Below, piece by piece: positions 11,032 to 21,972 of a stretch of DNA of 64,000 nt (positions within the stretch are counted from its first letter, which is position 1; every line of letters starts with the position of its first letter). A program made the translations under genes and the position numbers. This stretch comes from Balanoglossus misakiensis (lineage: Eukaryota; Hemichordata): positions 4,712,001 through 4,776,000 of the forward strand of contig CM082580.2 of assembly GCA_040954595.2 (NCBI GenBank). The letters are read 5' to 3'. The notes beneath the pieces were generated by a model, which worked only from the letters and a program-made list of their open reading frames with translations, had not been told where the DNA came from and made no database searches.

Positions 11032-11130
11032 GAGTCTTGCATCCAACTCCATTTCCACTCAAACTCTTTGGTCTGACATAGATAAAACTATTTTTTACTG
11101 TACACTTATAAAATCGGCTGATGTTTCACT

Positions 11131-14100
11131 TTAACTTTCAGCTGACTGGCTGCTTGTGAAGGAGACAAAGCCTGGCTTCTTGGCACCTTTGTCCGGTTTA
11201 CGCCACAAAGTAATTTCCTGAAATACGAGAATAGAAACATGGAATATTAACACAATTTAAAGCTGCCACATCTTGCATTATTTTCATGATTTTATTTTCC
11301 AACTAAAACTAGGCCATCTAAATAAGCTTACTGATAGGTATACATGAACACCTTATCGATGCCCGATTGTGACTGCATGTTGCAATTAGAACACGCTGTG
11401 TATTAAAACGGTGCCACACCGATTTAATCAGCCTCCATACAAAATAGGGAATATATTTGAAGTATTTTACCATGGAAAAAAATGTGAAATTTGGCAGCTA
11501 TAGGGGCTTTAAGATGGCATAGTTTAATTTGATGCTTGTGAGTTTCAACTGATGCAACACTGCTCTTTGTGGCAAAACTCGTGAAGTCTTTTTTTCAAAC
11601 ATTAGTCCTGACATACAAGTTGACTATAATTTGACTGCAAGTAGTTCACACATTGATGACTTGAAATAATATAAAATACTAAGTGTTAGATAATAACACA
11701 TGTTAGCGAGGGCAATATCATGATTTGAAGCCTGCACGAGGGATGGTGATCTCTGACCATAATATTGGTGATGCCCAAGCCAAAGGTCAGAGAGCATCAG
11801 CTGAGGTGAAATAATTTTTTAGGTTTTTTTTTCATCTCAATTCCTCTTAACCATCTATTGATTTCAGAAACATCTATAAATATATTGAAAATTGACGACA
11901 AACCTGTTGTTTGAAATATCTTCGTTCTTCTTCATCAACTAACACTAAATTCAGATAGTACCGTACTGAGAATTTCTTGTTGATGTCTCGCATTGTTGGC
12001 GTAAGATCGTATCCGGCCAGGAACAAACGGATAGGGATGGATTCACCTGCAGGGAAAGAGTATCACCCCATCAGACGGAAGTAAAGAAAAAGTCATTGTT
12101 GAAAATAAGGCTTCAGAATGTGGTATCACTCCGCTACTCTTTTCTATGGTTACACTACAACTGGCACACATGACCAGTGCTCATTCATTTATTTCATCAA
12201 CATTTCTAACAAGAAAGATAATGTCTTAAAAATAAGCAAATTTGATTCAAAAAGGCAACTACATTTTTTTTTAAAAGTTATGCGTGACTCTTACCCCTGA
12301 CTGGAGCACCGTCCATAATTTCATATTTTGCAATAGTTTCATTTTCATTGAATGTGTTAGGACCTGTAATAAGGATAAAATCGATGCGTGTCGTTTCAGT
12401 CCATTTTCATCATTTCAAGCATTACTATTCAACGCCCATCCACTGCCGTAACCTATGGCATTCTATCCTACAATACGTAGCCGTATTTGTATGGTCTGTG
12501 GAGGCTGTATTACTTCAGTACAGATAGGAAAGAGAGATGTTTTAACTGCACTGCACATATTCTACAGGTGCCCACTTTCATGTTGCTACTTCCCTCCAAA
12601 TAATACAAGCGCCAGCACACATTGCCAAACAGAAAAACGTAATGCGACTGGGGCACCTTGAAAATATCCCCAAATAACCTGATTTTAGCACATGCTATTT
12701 TCTGTTGTTCAACACGAAAGACAAACATTATTTCAAAATACATGTTCCTTTGTGACTAGCAGAATGCTGAGACCCACCTGATCCTGTGGTTTCTCTTTTG
12801 ATGATGGCTAATTCCATGTGTTTGATCTTGATACGCACTAACAAGAAATAGATCTTGCCAACAATGACATCTTTGAGGTGATACCTGGAGAAAGAAAGAT
12901 GTACACATTACATATGGTTTCCACTTTTTACATTACCTTGTCACAACTCTGAGATAAAATCCACTATAAAGAAAACATAAACATCACAGGAATATAGACA
13001 TAACCAGGTACAATGTCATTCACATCTTGTAAAATAACAATTTTCAATAGTAAACTTATTTGACCAGGCCCAGTTTCCTGTTTTTTATTTTTATTACATT
13101 ACAAACAGCCTTCATTAATTATACTAAATGTAGATGGAACCAAATATGTGTCAAACTAGTGATATTATTTGATCAATCAAATCACTACCCAAAAGTAGTT
13201 TCTTGACAACAGCTGAACACTGTCTCCAATACTGGAACGCAAAGATCTTCAAACTTTCTAATACAGCACTACACTGATCTACTCAACTTCAGCCTCCTAA
13301 AGGCTGATGGATACTTACTTGGATTTGTTATATTCAAATTCTATATGCAGGCAATCTTCAATGCCCACTTCCATTTTGATGCTGTTGTTCATTTCTGGGT
13401 ACTGTGACAGAGTGTGTACTATGATGTCCATCTCGCGCGTGACGTCTGTTAATCTCTTTGCTATCGTCACTCGAAGGAAATATCTGCAGGTAGAACAGAC
13501 AGCATGCTTGTGGATCAGTCGTGGCACTGCACCGTTTAGAACAATCAACACAAGCTAATATAACAGTACATTTCCTATCATCTGACACTGAGATAGTACA
13601 GGTCCTAATTACCCATGACCTAATAAAGGCACTCTTCCATCAATTCCCACACTCATGATCATCTATATGTAGATATCATAAATCTAAAATCAAATTAATC
13701 AATATTTGCACTGGTGTAACAATTTGTAATCAAGGTGTTCATCTTCGAAAACATTTACACATATTCATGAAGGTACATGCATCTATTAGCATTATTTTTC
13801 ATACTGTCAAAATTACATCAGCCGAGGAAGAACTACTCAACATCTTACCTTAACCTAACATTGGCCCCTGTGTAGGATTCATAAGGTTTTTCCACTTGGA
13901 TAAATTCAAAATCAAACGTATTACTCTGCAGCAGTTCACCAGGTCTGGCTAACTCTTTGACTAAAGATGTGAACTCGTGGTGGTTTCCTCTGTCATAGTA
14001 CAACTCTACAGAATGGAATATAGAGATTTTCTATGAATGCAGAAGTGGTTTTAGCCACTATCCATGTATTTGGATTCATTTTGTGAAGCTGGGAGAAGTA

Positions 14101-15546
14101 CACAAGTTGGATTCATTCTGGCAGTCACTAACCAAATGTTACACTCTGCACATGAAACAAAGCTGTTCTGTAATACCATGGGAAAAGTAAGACTGGAATT
14201 CTGAGTAAATAGCACTTGAAATTTTTATAGTAAGGTGTAGTGCTAGCTTACAAATGGATGGCAGGTATGTTCCTGAAGTCAAGGGGATACTCACCTATTT
14301 GGCCTATGAACTCTATTTTTATTCCTTGATGTTCTAATTTTTTACCTTTTAGAGTAATATTGACCTGCAAAAGAAAATAAGAGAATGAATGGTCTACATA
14401 TACCTATACATACTAATATGTTAAAATACATTTGGGCACTGTTGGTGTGTTTGTGTGCATGTGTGTCGTGTATGTCTGCACAATTTGTCTGACTACTCAG
14501 ACATCAAAACGTAATCACTTCCAGAATAAAGCATTTGAGGATTAACAGTGCAAAAAGGTACAACACAATGACAATGCCATTAGCTGTGGAAGCTTGGAGA
14601 TATTAGGAAAACACGACTGTTGAAATCATCTCAAGTTAACTCAAACTTAGGAGAGGGATCTACACACCTTTCCAGATACCGTTTCTCCATCATAGTAGAG
14701 ATACAATTTTTCCTTCTTGCCATCTTCAGTTTTGATTTCTGCCTGCTTCCTACTAGCTTGGCCATCTAGGACTATGTCGATGTCTGCATTTGATCCAAAG
14801 AGGAAACTCTGTGGGGGAAATATATATATATATGTAAATATTGATTGGACCAATCAAGTGAGGGACCATGGACCAACGTAATGTAGTTATTAAGTCCCTG
14901 ATAACGGTCCAACATCAGTTCTGCAATGAAAACTGAGACTCATATATTTTGACGGGTTAATGGTTATTATGTTTTTGATGACAGGACACTACATCATATT
15001 AAACTGTTCATAAAACGATACACACTAAATACTGTTCATAAGATATATGCAGGTATATATATGCAGGTCGCTATAAAAGGCTGGGTGTACACTCAATACC
15101 ACATTGGCCACGAGTGAATAAAAGACACTCGCTTTGATGAGTGTCACGGTCACCCCGCCTGGCAAGGTGACCAGTGTAATACACGTTGCACTTGTGGTTT
15201 CTGGTAACATGTCGCGTTGATCCATACAACTAGTAACCCTCATGCATCACATGAAAACAATTTCTCAATGAAAGCTTATATGGTGCGAACGTTCAAACTT
15301 AATATTCCCCCACAGGGTAGGGGGCAAATCCGGTCTGAGGACATGGACCCGTCAGCGACAATGCATAGGCATGGGGGCGTTTTACGGTTTCCGTGGGTCA
15401 TTCCAACAATTTATCAGGGATAGTCTTGACAAACACGGGACAGAATGAATAACTGCGCTACTGGAAGAAGGTCTACATTTATTTATTCATAGGCTACCAG
15501 CTAGGTAGTTGTTCAGAAATGATAAAAATGACGGAAAACTCACCAT
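11131..15546 (-). CDS. VPS26B: Retromer subunit VPS26 (VPS26B-type)
   Basis: Nine coding exons in transcript order: 15544-15546, 14668-14808, 14295-14364, 13849-14005, 13319-13483, 12778-12884, 12295-12363, 11904-12046 and 11131-11217, giving 313 aa. The protein follows vertebrate VPS26 throughout: KTEDGKKEKLYLYYDGETVS, then LEHQGIKIEF, ELYYDRGNHHEF, SIKMEVGIEDCLHIEFEYNK, YHLKDVIVGKIYFLLVRIKI and RLFLAGYDLTPTMRDINKKF. The words ELYYDRGNHHEF, IKHME, IKRETTG and GAPVRGESIPI are those of VPS26B more than VPS26A. It is an arrestin-fold subunit of the cargo-recognition trimer with VPS35 and VPS29, acting on the cytosolic face of endosomes in recycling to Golgi and plasma membrane. The C-terminal tail is shorter than in vertebrate VPS26B (about 336 aa). 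The initiator exon codes only for Met; the next exon starts with Ser after a CCCCCACAG acceptor. Confidence 0.95.
11257..11512. mobile_element. TTAA-ended element in VPS26 intron
   Basis: Begins TTAAAGCTGCCA (11257) and ends TGGCAGCTATAGGGGCTTTAA (to 11512), reading as inverted ends with a small deletion in the left arm. The right end resembles 2176-2212 and 35924-35955, which end in similar TTAAAGCC(C) blocks next to AGCTG and AAATTTCAC words. Non-coding. Confidence 0.5.
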
Positions 15547-15620
15547 TTTGGGTCACTGATTGATCTCGTGACAATTTCCAATATGGCCGACTGCGCATGT
15601 GCAGTAGTATGTTTAATCGC
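15547..15620 (-). promoter_or_regulatory. VPS26 core promoter/5'UTR region
   Basis: Directly upstream of the ATG (15546) lie an NRF-1-like near-palindrome TGCGCATGTGCA (15592-15603, one mismatch to consensus) and AATATGGCC (15580-15588), a YY1-like word. Both are common at TATA-less housekeeping promoters. The transcription start is not visible; factor binding is inferred. Confidence 0.4.
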
Positions 15621-17667
15621 TCTTCTCTGACTGCAGGTGGCGCTATATATGATGCGTGTGTGTGTGTGTATGATCAATGTACATTTGCTGTGTACACGAC
15701 AGCCCGACTGCGTAAGAATGTTTGACGTTAGGGGCTGGTCAGTTTCAACCCACTGACATGAACAATGGGGAGGGGGCGTGTAAGCGAGTTTTTGCTTGTG
15801 AGCGAGTTATTGCTGACACTCTTGGTGACATGGTGTTTTTTCCAAAGTAAACTACTCAACCAATAAGAAAGCAGATAACTCAAAACTTCTGGGATTGGCT
15901 TCAGAAAGTGTGAGATTTAAAAAAATATTTTCTATGGCTCGATTGAGGTTTGGGTGTAGAGAGGCAGTGTGTGGAGCATAACGAAAAAAAACTACCAGTC
16001 TGGATACTAGACTAACTTGAATGAGAATGTTTGCATTTCTACACTGGACACTGGACTGCAGAATGAAATATTTGATTGAAAAGTCTGCAAAACACAAACA
16101 TGTCTTCCACAATGAATTTATCGTCTTTATGAAATAAGTGGTTATACAAAATGAAAGTGCAGCTCTATCATTGATTTGGAGTTGTCATTTTGAAATCCAT
16201 CCAAACTACGTTTAACGAAATACAAAGTTGTGTCATCTATCTTGCTGAGTAATTTCATTTAAGTACAAACTTATAAATTATCAAGCAAATTTTGTCGATA
16301 TTTACTGAAAGCACCATGAAATCAAAGCTCTCTCTCTAAAAAAACAATAAATCTTATGAACGCTGTGCCAAGAAAACATATATTTTACATTGATGTACAT
16401 CTCTATCATCAATAATACTGTATACAAACAAATTCTCTAAAACGTATTTCTCCAGAATATACAGTGATGAATATGACATTTCATAAATACTTAACCCGGT
16501 CTTCAATTGCAGAGTATTTCACACATTCAATATTAACACATGGCAGAAATATGAATGATTTAAATTAAAAATTCCATTTTCCTGAAAATATAGACTTGAG
16601 GTGCCTTCTATCTGAAGTATAACTCACTGGGAAAGGAAGACAAGTCAACTTATCGTGTCTGAAGTTAGACTAAACGGAAAAGAAATTTTTTCTCAGTGGT
16701 ATTTACACAGTGCACTGGTAGTTTGACAAAGTGAAAGTGTTCAATTCTTCCCCTTTATAAATATAAATTACATCATATTCTTTATTTTAATTTTTTACAT
16801 AAATTAGTTATTTTAGGAGTCTATATATTAAATACTTTTATTATATAAGACTTTTAATCAATTCTGATGAAAGTAAAGGCAGTTTAATGCAGCCAAAATA
16901 TTTTTACTAACGCACAAAATTACTTGAAACAGCACAAATTGATATACTCTCTGAAATACAGCGATGAACAAATGAACGGACCAATGAAAAATACTGATAC
17001 ATTTCTGAGAGTAATTTTGGCTCATACTGATACATTTCTGAGAGTAATTTTGGCTCATAGCAAAATTAAAATTAAATGTCACCACTGACATTTTTGAAAT
17101 AAACATAAATAAATTACTTTCATCTCCAGCCAAATCAATTTTCACAGACATTGTCATATGCATAATAAATATTCAAATTCTGATTTAAATTATCCGTCAA
17201 GCACATGAAGATACAACTTCAGACAGAATCTGTCTAAATTTTGTACAATAAAATGCTATTTCAATTTTTGTGTCATTACATTTATGTTCAATAGCAAACT
17301 CTTCTCAAAATGTTTTGCTACAGTTTGTCATTTCTGAAATAACTTTGTCTTTCCCCTCTATAACAGCTGCACATTTGATAAATAAAGTCAAACCCTGAGG
17401 TCACATAAAGACAAATGTCAAAAAAAAGACTATTAAAAAAAGGACAATGTTTCACTTGCATTGAAAATTTTACATAGCACCCGCTGTTTCCTTAACATTA
17501 AAGGAAAGAAAGTTATTGCAGTGTGTTTAGGCACAAGTCATCTGACATACAGCATTGGGTTTGATTGGCTAGCAAGATATATATGTAAATTTTTTTCAGT
17601 GGCACATTCGGTAGAATATGTGTGTGCACTGCTTCATGATATCTTCATTTGATGGTAGTCTGTTATA

Positions 17668-18018
17668 TTAGGGTAGTATGCACATCGAAAACTCAAAGTC
17701 TTAAACTTTTTCTCATATATTTGCTCAAGGCCACTTCTTATAGATCATTGTCTTCTAAAATTTAGAACAAGAATAGGAGGTCACCATGCGAAATTGAGAG
17801 AGCAGAAATGTCTCAAATTTGAAATTCAAAATGGCCACCATTCTCTGTAGGTCGACGGAGTAAAATTTAAAGTAGTGATTTTGTTATGAAAACAAGATGG
17901 AGGACATCTCCTTTTATTTCAAAAAGACTCCTCACACTCTTTATATACCAAAGAAATGTAAGGTTTGGAGGACTATCATTTTTCTGAAAATCTGTCTTCG
18001 GGACACATACTACCTTAA
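17668..18018. mobile_element. 351-bp element with inverted GGTAGTATG termini
   Basis: The left end TTAGGGTAGTATGCACATCG (17668-17687) and the right end CATACTACCTTAA (18006-18018) are inverted. The right-end word GGCACATACTACC also recurs at 48308-48320 next to TTTTCGAG, so this is a dispersed family. It ends about 60 bp from the TBC1D7 stop codon and so probably lies in the 3'UTR. Confidence 0.45.
17913..17918 (-). terminator. Candidate TBC1D7 poly(A) signal
   Basis: AATAAA on the minus strand, about 160 nt beyond the TBC1D7 stop codon and inside the 17668-18018 element. It is the nearest canonical hexamer I could find. Confidence 0.35.
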
Positions 18019-18077
18019 CTTGTGCCAATATCATGGCCACCATTTGCTAGACTCGAACATGTATCTGCGTAGGCATG

Positions 18078-20959
18078 CTAGACGTCAGGCTTCAAATAAC
18101 CACCATGTTTCTCCCACAATTCAATGGCCTTGGTGATAATCAGATCAGCATTGTCTTGCGGTATCTATGGAAATCATCACATTATCACGATGAATATTGT
18201 TATTATTTGTAACCTAGAGGATAAAAATTGACATGTTTTCCCCAATTTATAAATCCCAGTAAGCTCAAGTCAACAAGTGATTGATTCACATGTTTCATTC
18301 TTTGCCGAGTCTAAATTTGGTTTCATCCTATTGTGTTTCAGTGAGACCGGGCATTTCTACTGCGGAATGGGGTGGATGGGATGAAGTCCAACCTTACCAC
18401 GGAAAACAATGGATTCGGACCGAACCTTGGTGGTAAAAGACTAAATACTCCAGACTAAATACCTTATTTTACCAATCAAGTCTCTTGACAAATCACGACT
18501 GACCCTTGTCGATTGTTAAGGACAGAAAACTCATCCAGCAAATCGATCTTACCTTTTCTAGAAACTTGATGACGTGTTCAGGTGACTTCATATTCATCAA
18601 TGGTCTTTGAAACGAAATCACAATTGACACAGCTGTAAATATGAGGACTGCACAGGCTCCACCGATGACCTTATCCCACAACCTTAAAAAAGAAATACAA
18701 ACATTCACGTAAAAAATCAATACTTTAATAAAATATGACAATTATCAATGAAAATTGGCAGAACATTTTGATTTGATGTAATGTTTGTACACACGAAATT
18801 ACACACATGCACATAAGACGTTTGTCAACTCTTTGAATGAAAGTCTTACCTTTCCAGACAAGCCACTGGAAACACTGAGGCAAAACATTGCTGAAACCAC
18901 AAGTGATATGGCAGTCTGGATATCAAATCATGCTCCAGTAGATAATTGTAAAGTTTGTCGTCTTCTTTCTTCAAGTAAAATTCAAACCTCTCATTCTGAA
19001 AGAGGTCAACATGCGACATGAATTAGCCCCTCTTATGTAATGGCTCAAAATCGTTTGTTACTAATACTACTGCAGTTCAATTTATGAATGGAAATATCTG
19101 TGTGATAGAGGGCGCCCTCTGTCAGCACCATGTCAAGGCTTGTGTGCGATAAATTGACAGACGTCTGATTATAATCCGAATGTTTGCTGTTTTATACTCT
19201 AAAACTGCAAACAGGAAAACACATAATATTTTTTAGTTTGGCAAAAGTATTAAATATTATTATACACAATCCTTTCCCATCATACAAAGATTGTTTTAAC
19301 ACATAAATAGCTCTACAAGGCACCAAGGGTACAGTAAGGCAGAAAACCTTTGTTGATCATTTGGCTGTTCTGTTCTCTCTGGCATATGCACCTCTCTAGT
19401 GTGGCATCCATCCATTCCAACAGTTCAGCTAAGGATCAGCAAAGGTAAAGTTTGCTCAATCCTTTGCTGATCCTTAGCTGAACTGTGAAAATGAAACTTT
19501 GAACATTTAGACAAATACCAATAGAGTACTTACAAGTTTGTTAACAATCTCTTTGTTTTTCTCCATTTGTTTGAAAAACATGACGCTTAACCAGTAGGCT
19601 TCTATTTCATCTTCTATTATTTCAATCATGGAGTTGGCTATTGCATCAAATGAATTAAATTCTGGTTGTGAAAACTGAAAATGAGAAAAAGACGTTTTTT
19701 TCTATTCAGTGTATACCAAATGCACATGATAGATATACCGGTACATGGAGGATTATGAACAATTCCATTCGAGGGGTGGAACAGCTATGTTCCATCTAGC
19801 CATCTATCCAATATGGCTTGTTGCTGATGTATACCCCTTGGCTGTTAGTGTTACCCCTTCGCTGCCATGGTTTGGTCCAAATCCATCATTTTGTATGTTA
19901 AAGATGGACTGCTATAGAAAGAAACAGGGGGAATGGGTTTAAGACGGACACTGAAAACATTCTAACATTGTTGATAAACGGAAAATTCCTTACATCTTCG
20001 GTTTCTTCCAGTGGCAATTTCCCATCTCCCAGCTGACACATCATCCGGTAGCTTTCCGGTAGTTCCGTTTCATCTTGGATTTTCCTCATGACTGTCAGGG
20101 CATGGTGTAAGTCCTTATACTGTTCTTGTCTCTGTCTCAGCACAAACTTATGGCTGCTGTGGTGAATGGGTAACACGCCTGCAAAACAAACAGCAGAGAG
20201 TGGGTCAAAAGATTACCGGTATACATTTACACCGGAACCAAATCAAACGAAGTTATCATGCATATTAGAATTTTATTTGCTGTTTGGTATAACTTATCTG
20301 TGCCTTGAGTCCTTTCCCTCTGGTTTCAAAACAGGTAGTTCTTCAGTTTCATTGTTTATGGTTTTATGTGATTCTATCCAGAAGTATCATCCTAATTTTC
20401 ACTTATGTTGTACAACAATGAATCGATAACCCTTTCACCGCCATGGTTCAGTCCAAACCCATTGTTTTCTATGGTACAGTTTGACCTCTATGAGGTCGAA
20501 CAACAAAACCTAATTATTCTATTCCATCTCTTATGAAGTGTAAAACAAATGACTCACTTACCTAAAACTATTTTCCACACAAATGGTCTGTAAATTGCCG
20601 GCACAGGAAAACGATGACAAAATGTTGTCAGTTTATCATTATCTGCAATGAAAATTCAGTCGTACTATAGGTGCAAGATACATACATTTATAAAAGCTTT
20701 TCTTGTTTTCACTACGAGACCATCAAAATCTTGCACTGACATAGCTGCAAAAATTGTAGCCTTGATGGGCTGTTTGAGAGGCTGGATCAGACGGCTTACG
20801 CGATATTTTGTGCGGCGTGTGTGCGACTGAGGCCCAACATTATAGCCAAGGCTACCATTATTGCAGCTGTGACATCTCTAAACTTGATAATTGTCAGAAA
20901 ATACTTTACAAGCGCATATGCATGTTTATCACCAATGCTGTCACAGATCATCATCAATG

Positions 20960-21008
<49 letters not shown>

Positions 21009-21010
21009 CT

Positions 21011-21053
<43 letters not shown>

Positions 21054-21401
21054 CATTTCACTATGCAGTACATTGCTGCGGTTCCCTAGCCCTACCAGCG
21101 CAGCCACTTCCTCGCCAGACTGACGTCTTTGCGGCTACGGAACCGCAGCATTACAGTGCAGTGCACAGGCGTCGTAATCACACTCGTGACAGCTGTTGCC
21201 GCCTGATTCAACGCGACCACAACAGTGTGATCCCGACGCCTGCGGTGCTGTGCAATGCATGCATAAAAATGTCAGACACGATTACATACCAAGGGGGTCC
21301 TCTTTCAAAAGTATTTCCAGCGACTTCTTTTCTTCAACACCCTTGAAACCGACCTTTTCATAGTAGTGTGAGCGAAAGTTTCTCTCATCAATATGCGCCA
21401 T
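18078..21401 (-). CDS. TBC1D7: TBC1 domain family member 7 (TSC complex subunit)
   Basis: Seven coding exons in transcript order: 21290-21401, 20562-20642, 19994-20178, 19534-19674, 18850-18995, 18553-18682 and 18078-18164. They give 293 aa, the same length as human TBC1D7. The N-terminus has [20 protein letters not shown] and [11 protein letters not shown], nearly as in vertebrates. Further matches are [72 protein letters not shown] and [20 protein letters not shown]. By homology it binds the TSC1 coiled coil and stabilises the TSC1-TSC2 complex, the Rheb GAP that restrains mTORC1 at lysosomes. I do not see the canonical IxxDxxR and YxQ catalytic fingers of active TBC domains. Intron 1 holds an ATC microsatellite and GC-rich hairpins; intron 4 holds a 26-bp stem hairpin. 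Confidence 0.95.
18366..18438 (-). mobile_element. TTAA element family A, truncated reverse copy
   Basis: In reverse orientation it holds the family core: TTACCACGGAAAACAATGG, then TTCGGACCGAACCTTGGTGG. The TTAA ends are lost. It is in the last TBC1D7 intron. Confidence 0.55.
19420..19486. repeat. Long hairpin: perfect 26-bp stem, 15-nt loop
   Basis: The left arm 19420-19445 starts ACAGTTCAGCTAAGG; the right arm 19461-19486 is its exact reverse complement and ends AGCTGAACTGT. The loop is 19446-19460. It lies in TBC1D7 intron 4. It could be a recent fold-back element, or a hairpin RNA precursor if transcribed with the intron. The lack of any mismatch suggests recent origin or constraint. Confidence 0.8.
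19851..19942 (+). mobile_element. TTAA element family A, degenerate copy
   Basis: TTACCCCTTCGCTGCCATGG start, GGTCCAAATCCAT core, and GGGGGAATGGGTTTAA end. It is in TBC1D7 intron 3. Confidence 0.6.
20427..20503 (+). mobile_element. TTAA element family A, 3'-truncated copy
   Basis: TAACCCTTTCACCGCCATGG start and CCATTGTTTTCTATGG core; the GGTGAAAGGG end is missing. It is in TBC1D7 intron 2. Confidence 0.65.
20958..21054. repeat. ATC trinucleotide microsatellite in TBC1D7 intron 1
   Basis: About 30 ATC units, nearly uninterrupted; the frames translate to poly-His or poly-Ile and are not genes. Confidence 0.95.
21073..21242. repeat. Two GC-rich hairpins in TBC1D7 intron 1
   Basis: Hairpin 1 pairs 21073-21091 with 21133-21150 (TGCTGCGGTTCC and a near-complete TAGCC match). 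Hairpin 2 pairs 21166-21184 with 21224-21242 (CAGGCGTCG, then ATCACACT; 17 of 19 positions). The block is much more GC-rich than the intron around it. Origin unknown: an old mobile element or a structured RNA are both possible. Confidence 0.6.
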
Positions 21402-21780
21402 TTCAATGAGCACCGACAGTCAGTGGACATGATTCACACTCAACCCCGCCATGTTCCTTTTGATTTTTGTCAGGTGACTCATAGGGCAGAGGTCAAACTC
21501 GGTTCGTAGATATTTAAACGCCCACCAGGTAAATATGCATGTAGCTATGGTATCAAACACAATATATATGTTTTCTTTCGACCAAACTCATATATTTGAT
21601 GGATTTTTTTGTGATTGTTTTGCCAAATATCGTAACTTTCATGCTATGGAACATATCGTCATCGAGTTGCGTCACTCATATTGTGAGGTCAAAGGTCATT
21701 TGACGGGCTGCCAGGACACAGGACGTGGGCGATCACACGAGTGCGTGTGTTGTCGCATGATCGGGTGTTGTTCGCCGAAC
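21402..21780 (-). promoter_or_regulatory. TBC1D7 upstream region
   Basis: This should contain the TBC1D7 5'UTR and promoter. I see no TATA box at a convincing place. It has an AGGTCA half-site (21488-21493) and a perfect DR1 (21686-21698). The tandem array begins at its far edge. Confidence 0.4.
21686..21698 (+). promoter_or_regulatory. Perfect DR1 nuclear-receptor element
   Basis: AGGTCAAAGGTCA: two AGGTCA half-sites with one base between them, the consensus for HNF4, RXR homodimers, COUP-TF and RXR-PPAR type receptors. It is 285 bp upstream of the TBC1D7 ATG and outside the repeat array. Binding is inferred. Confidence 0.55.
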
Positions 21781-21792
21781 GCCTCAGTTTTT

Positions 21793-21826
21793 AGGGGACC
21801 AAGCGCCCTCAGGCGCTTGGTCCCCT
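21793..21826. repeat. Hairpin 1 of three, 15-bp perfect stem
   Basis: AGGGGACCAAGCGCC (21793-21807) and its reverse complement (21812-21826), with a 4-nt loop. The sequence differs from the next two hairpins but has the same design and a TTTTT just before it. Confidence 0.85.
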
Positions 21827-21846
21827 TCTGTTATTGCTGGAGTTTT

Positions 21847-21937
21847 TAGGGCACAAGCCAAGCAGGCTTGTGCCCTATTGGTATTACTGGGGTTTTTCAT
21901 CTTTTTTAGGGCACAAGCCAATCAGGCTTGTGCCCTA
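21847..21937. repeat. Hairpins 2 and 3, a tandem duplicate pair with 13-bp stems
   Basis: TAGGGCACAAGCC pairs with GGCTTGTGCCCTA at 21847-21877 and again at 21907-21937; loops are 5 nt. Each is followed by TTGGTATTACTGGGGTTTTTC. The stem word GCTTGTGCCC reappears in the tail of every 1106-bp unit (AAGCTTGTGCCCGTCATCG), which ties the hairpins to the array. Confidence 0.85.
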
Positions 21938-21972
21938 TTGGTATTACTGGGGTTTTTCATCCTCTTCTTTTT

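Larger units (their letters stand above)
7964..11130. other. Convergent intergenic region between HNMT-like and VPS26 genes
   Basis: It contains the 3'UTR of both genes and no supportable coding region. Contents: repeat-like sequence at 8050-8340 (the word GCCAAATTTCAA recurs in the 22-26 kb array), an inverted-repeat element at 8909-8999, three copies of the 93-bp TTAA element (9255, 9516, 10938), a 615-bp TTAA-ended element (9676-10290) and a C-rich tract (10689-10738). The copy at 10938-11031 sits about 100 bp after the VPS26 stop, so it is probably in that 3'UTR. Confidence 0.5.
15621..18077. other. Intergenic region between VPS26 promoter and TBC1D7 3' end
   Basis: AT-rich, with no coding region I can support. 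A direct duplication of about 40 bp (16994-17016 and 17034-17058, sharing ATACTGATACATTTCTGAGA) is present. The right part is probably TBC1D7 3'UTR and includes a TTAA-ended element (17668-18018). A reverse AATAAA hexamer is seen at 17913-17918. Confidence 0.4.

Noticed and set aside
20821-21346. Poly-His and poly-Ile open frames
   Set aside because: They are translations of the ATC microsatellite; the same holds for frames at 46831-47216 and 60643-60840.
21793-21937. Hairpins read as bacterial terminators or a CRISPR-like array
   Set aside because: The setting is a spliced animal genome; there are no repeated units with unique spacers, and the arms are linked to the adjoining transposon-like array.
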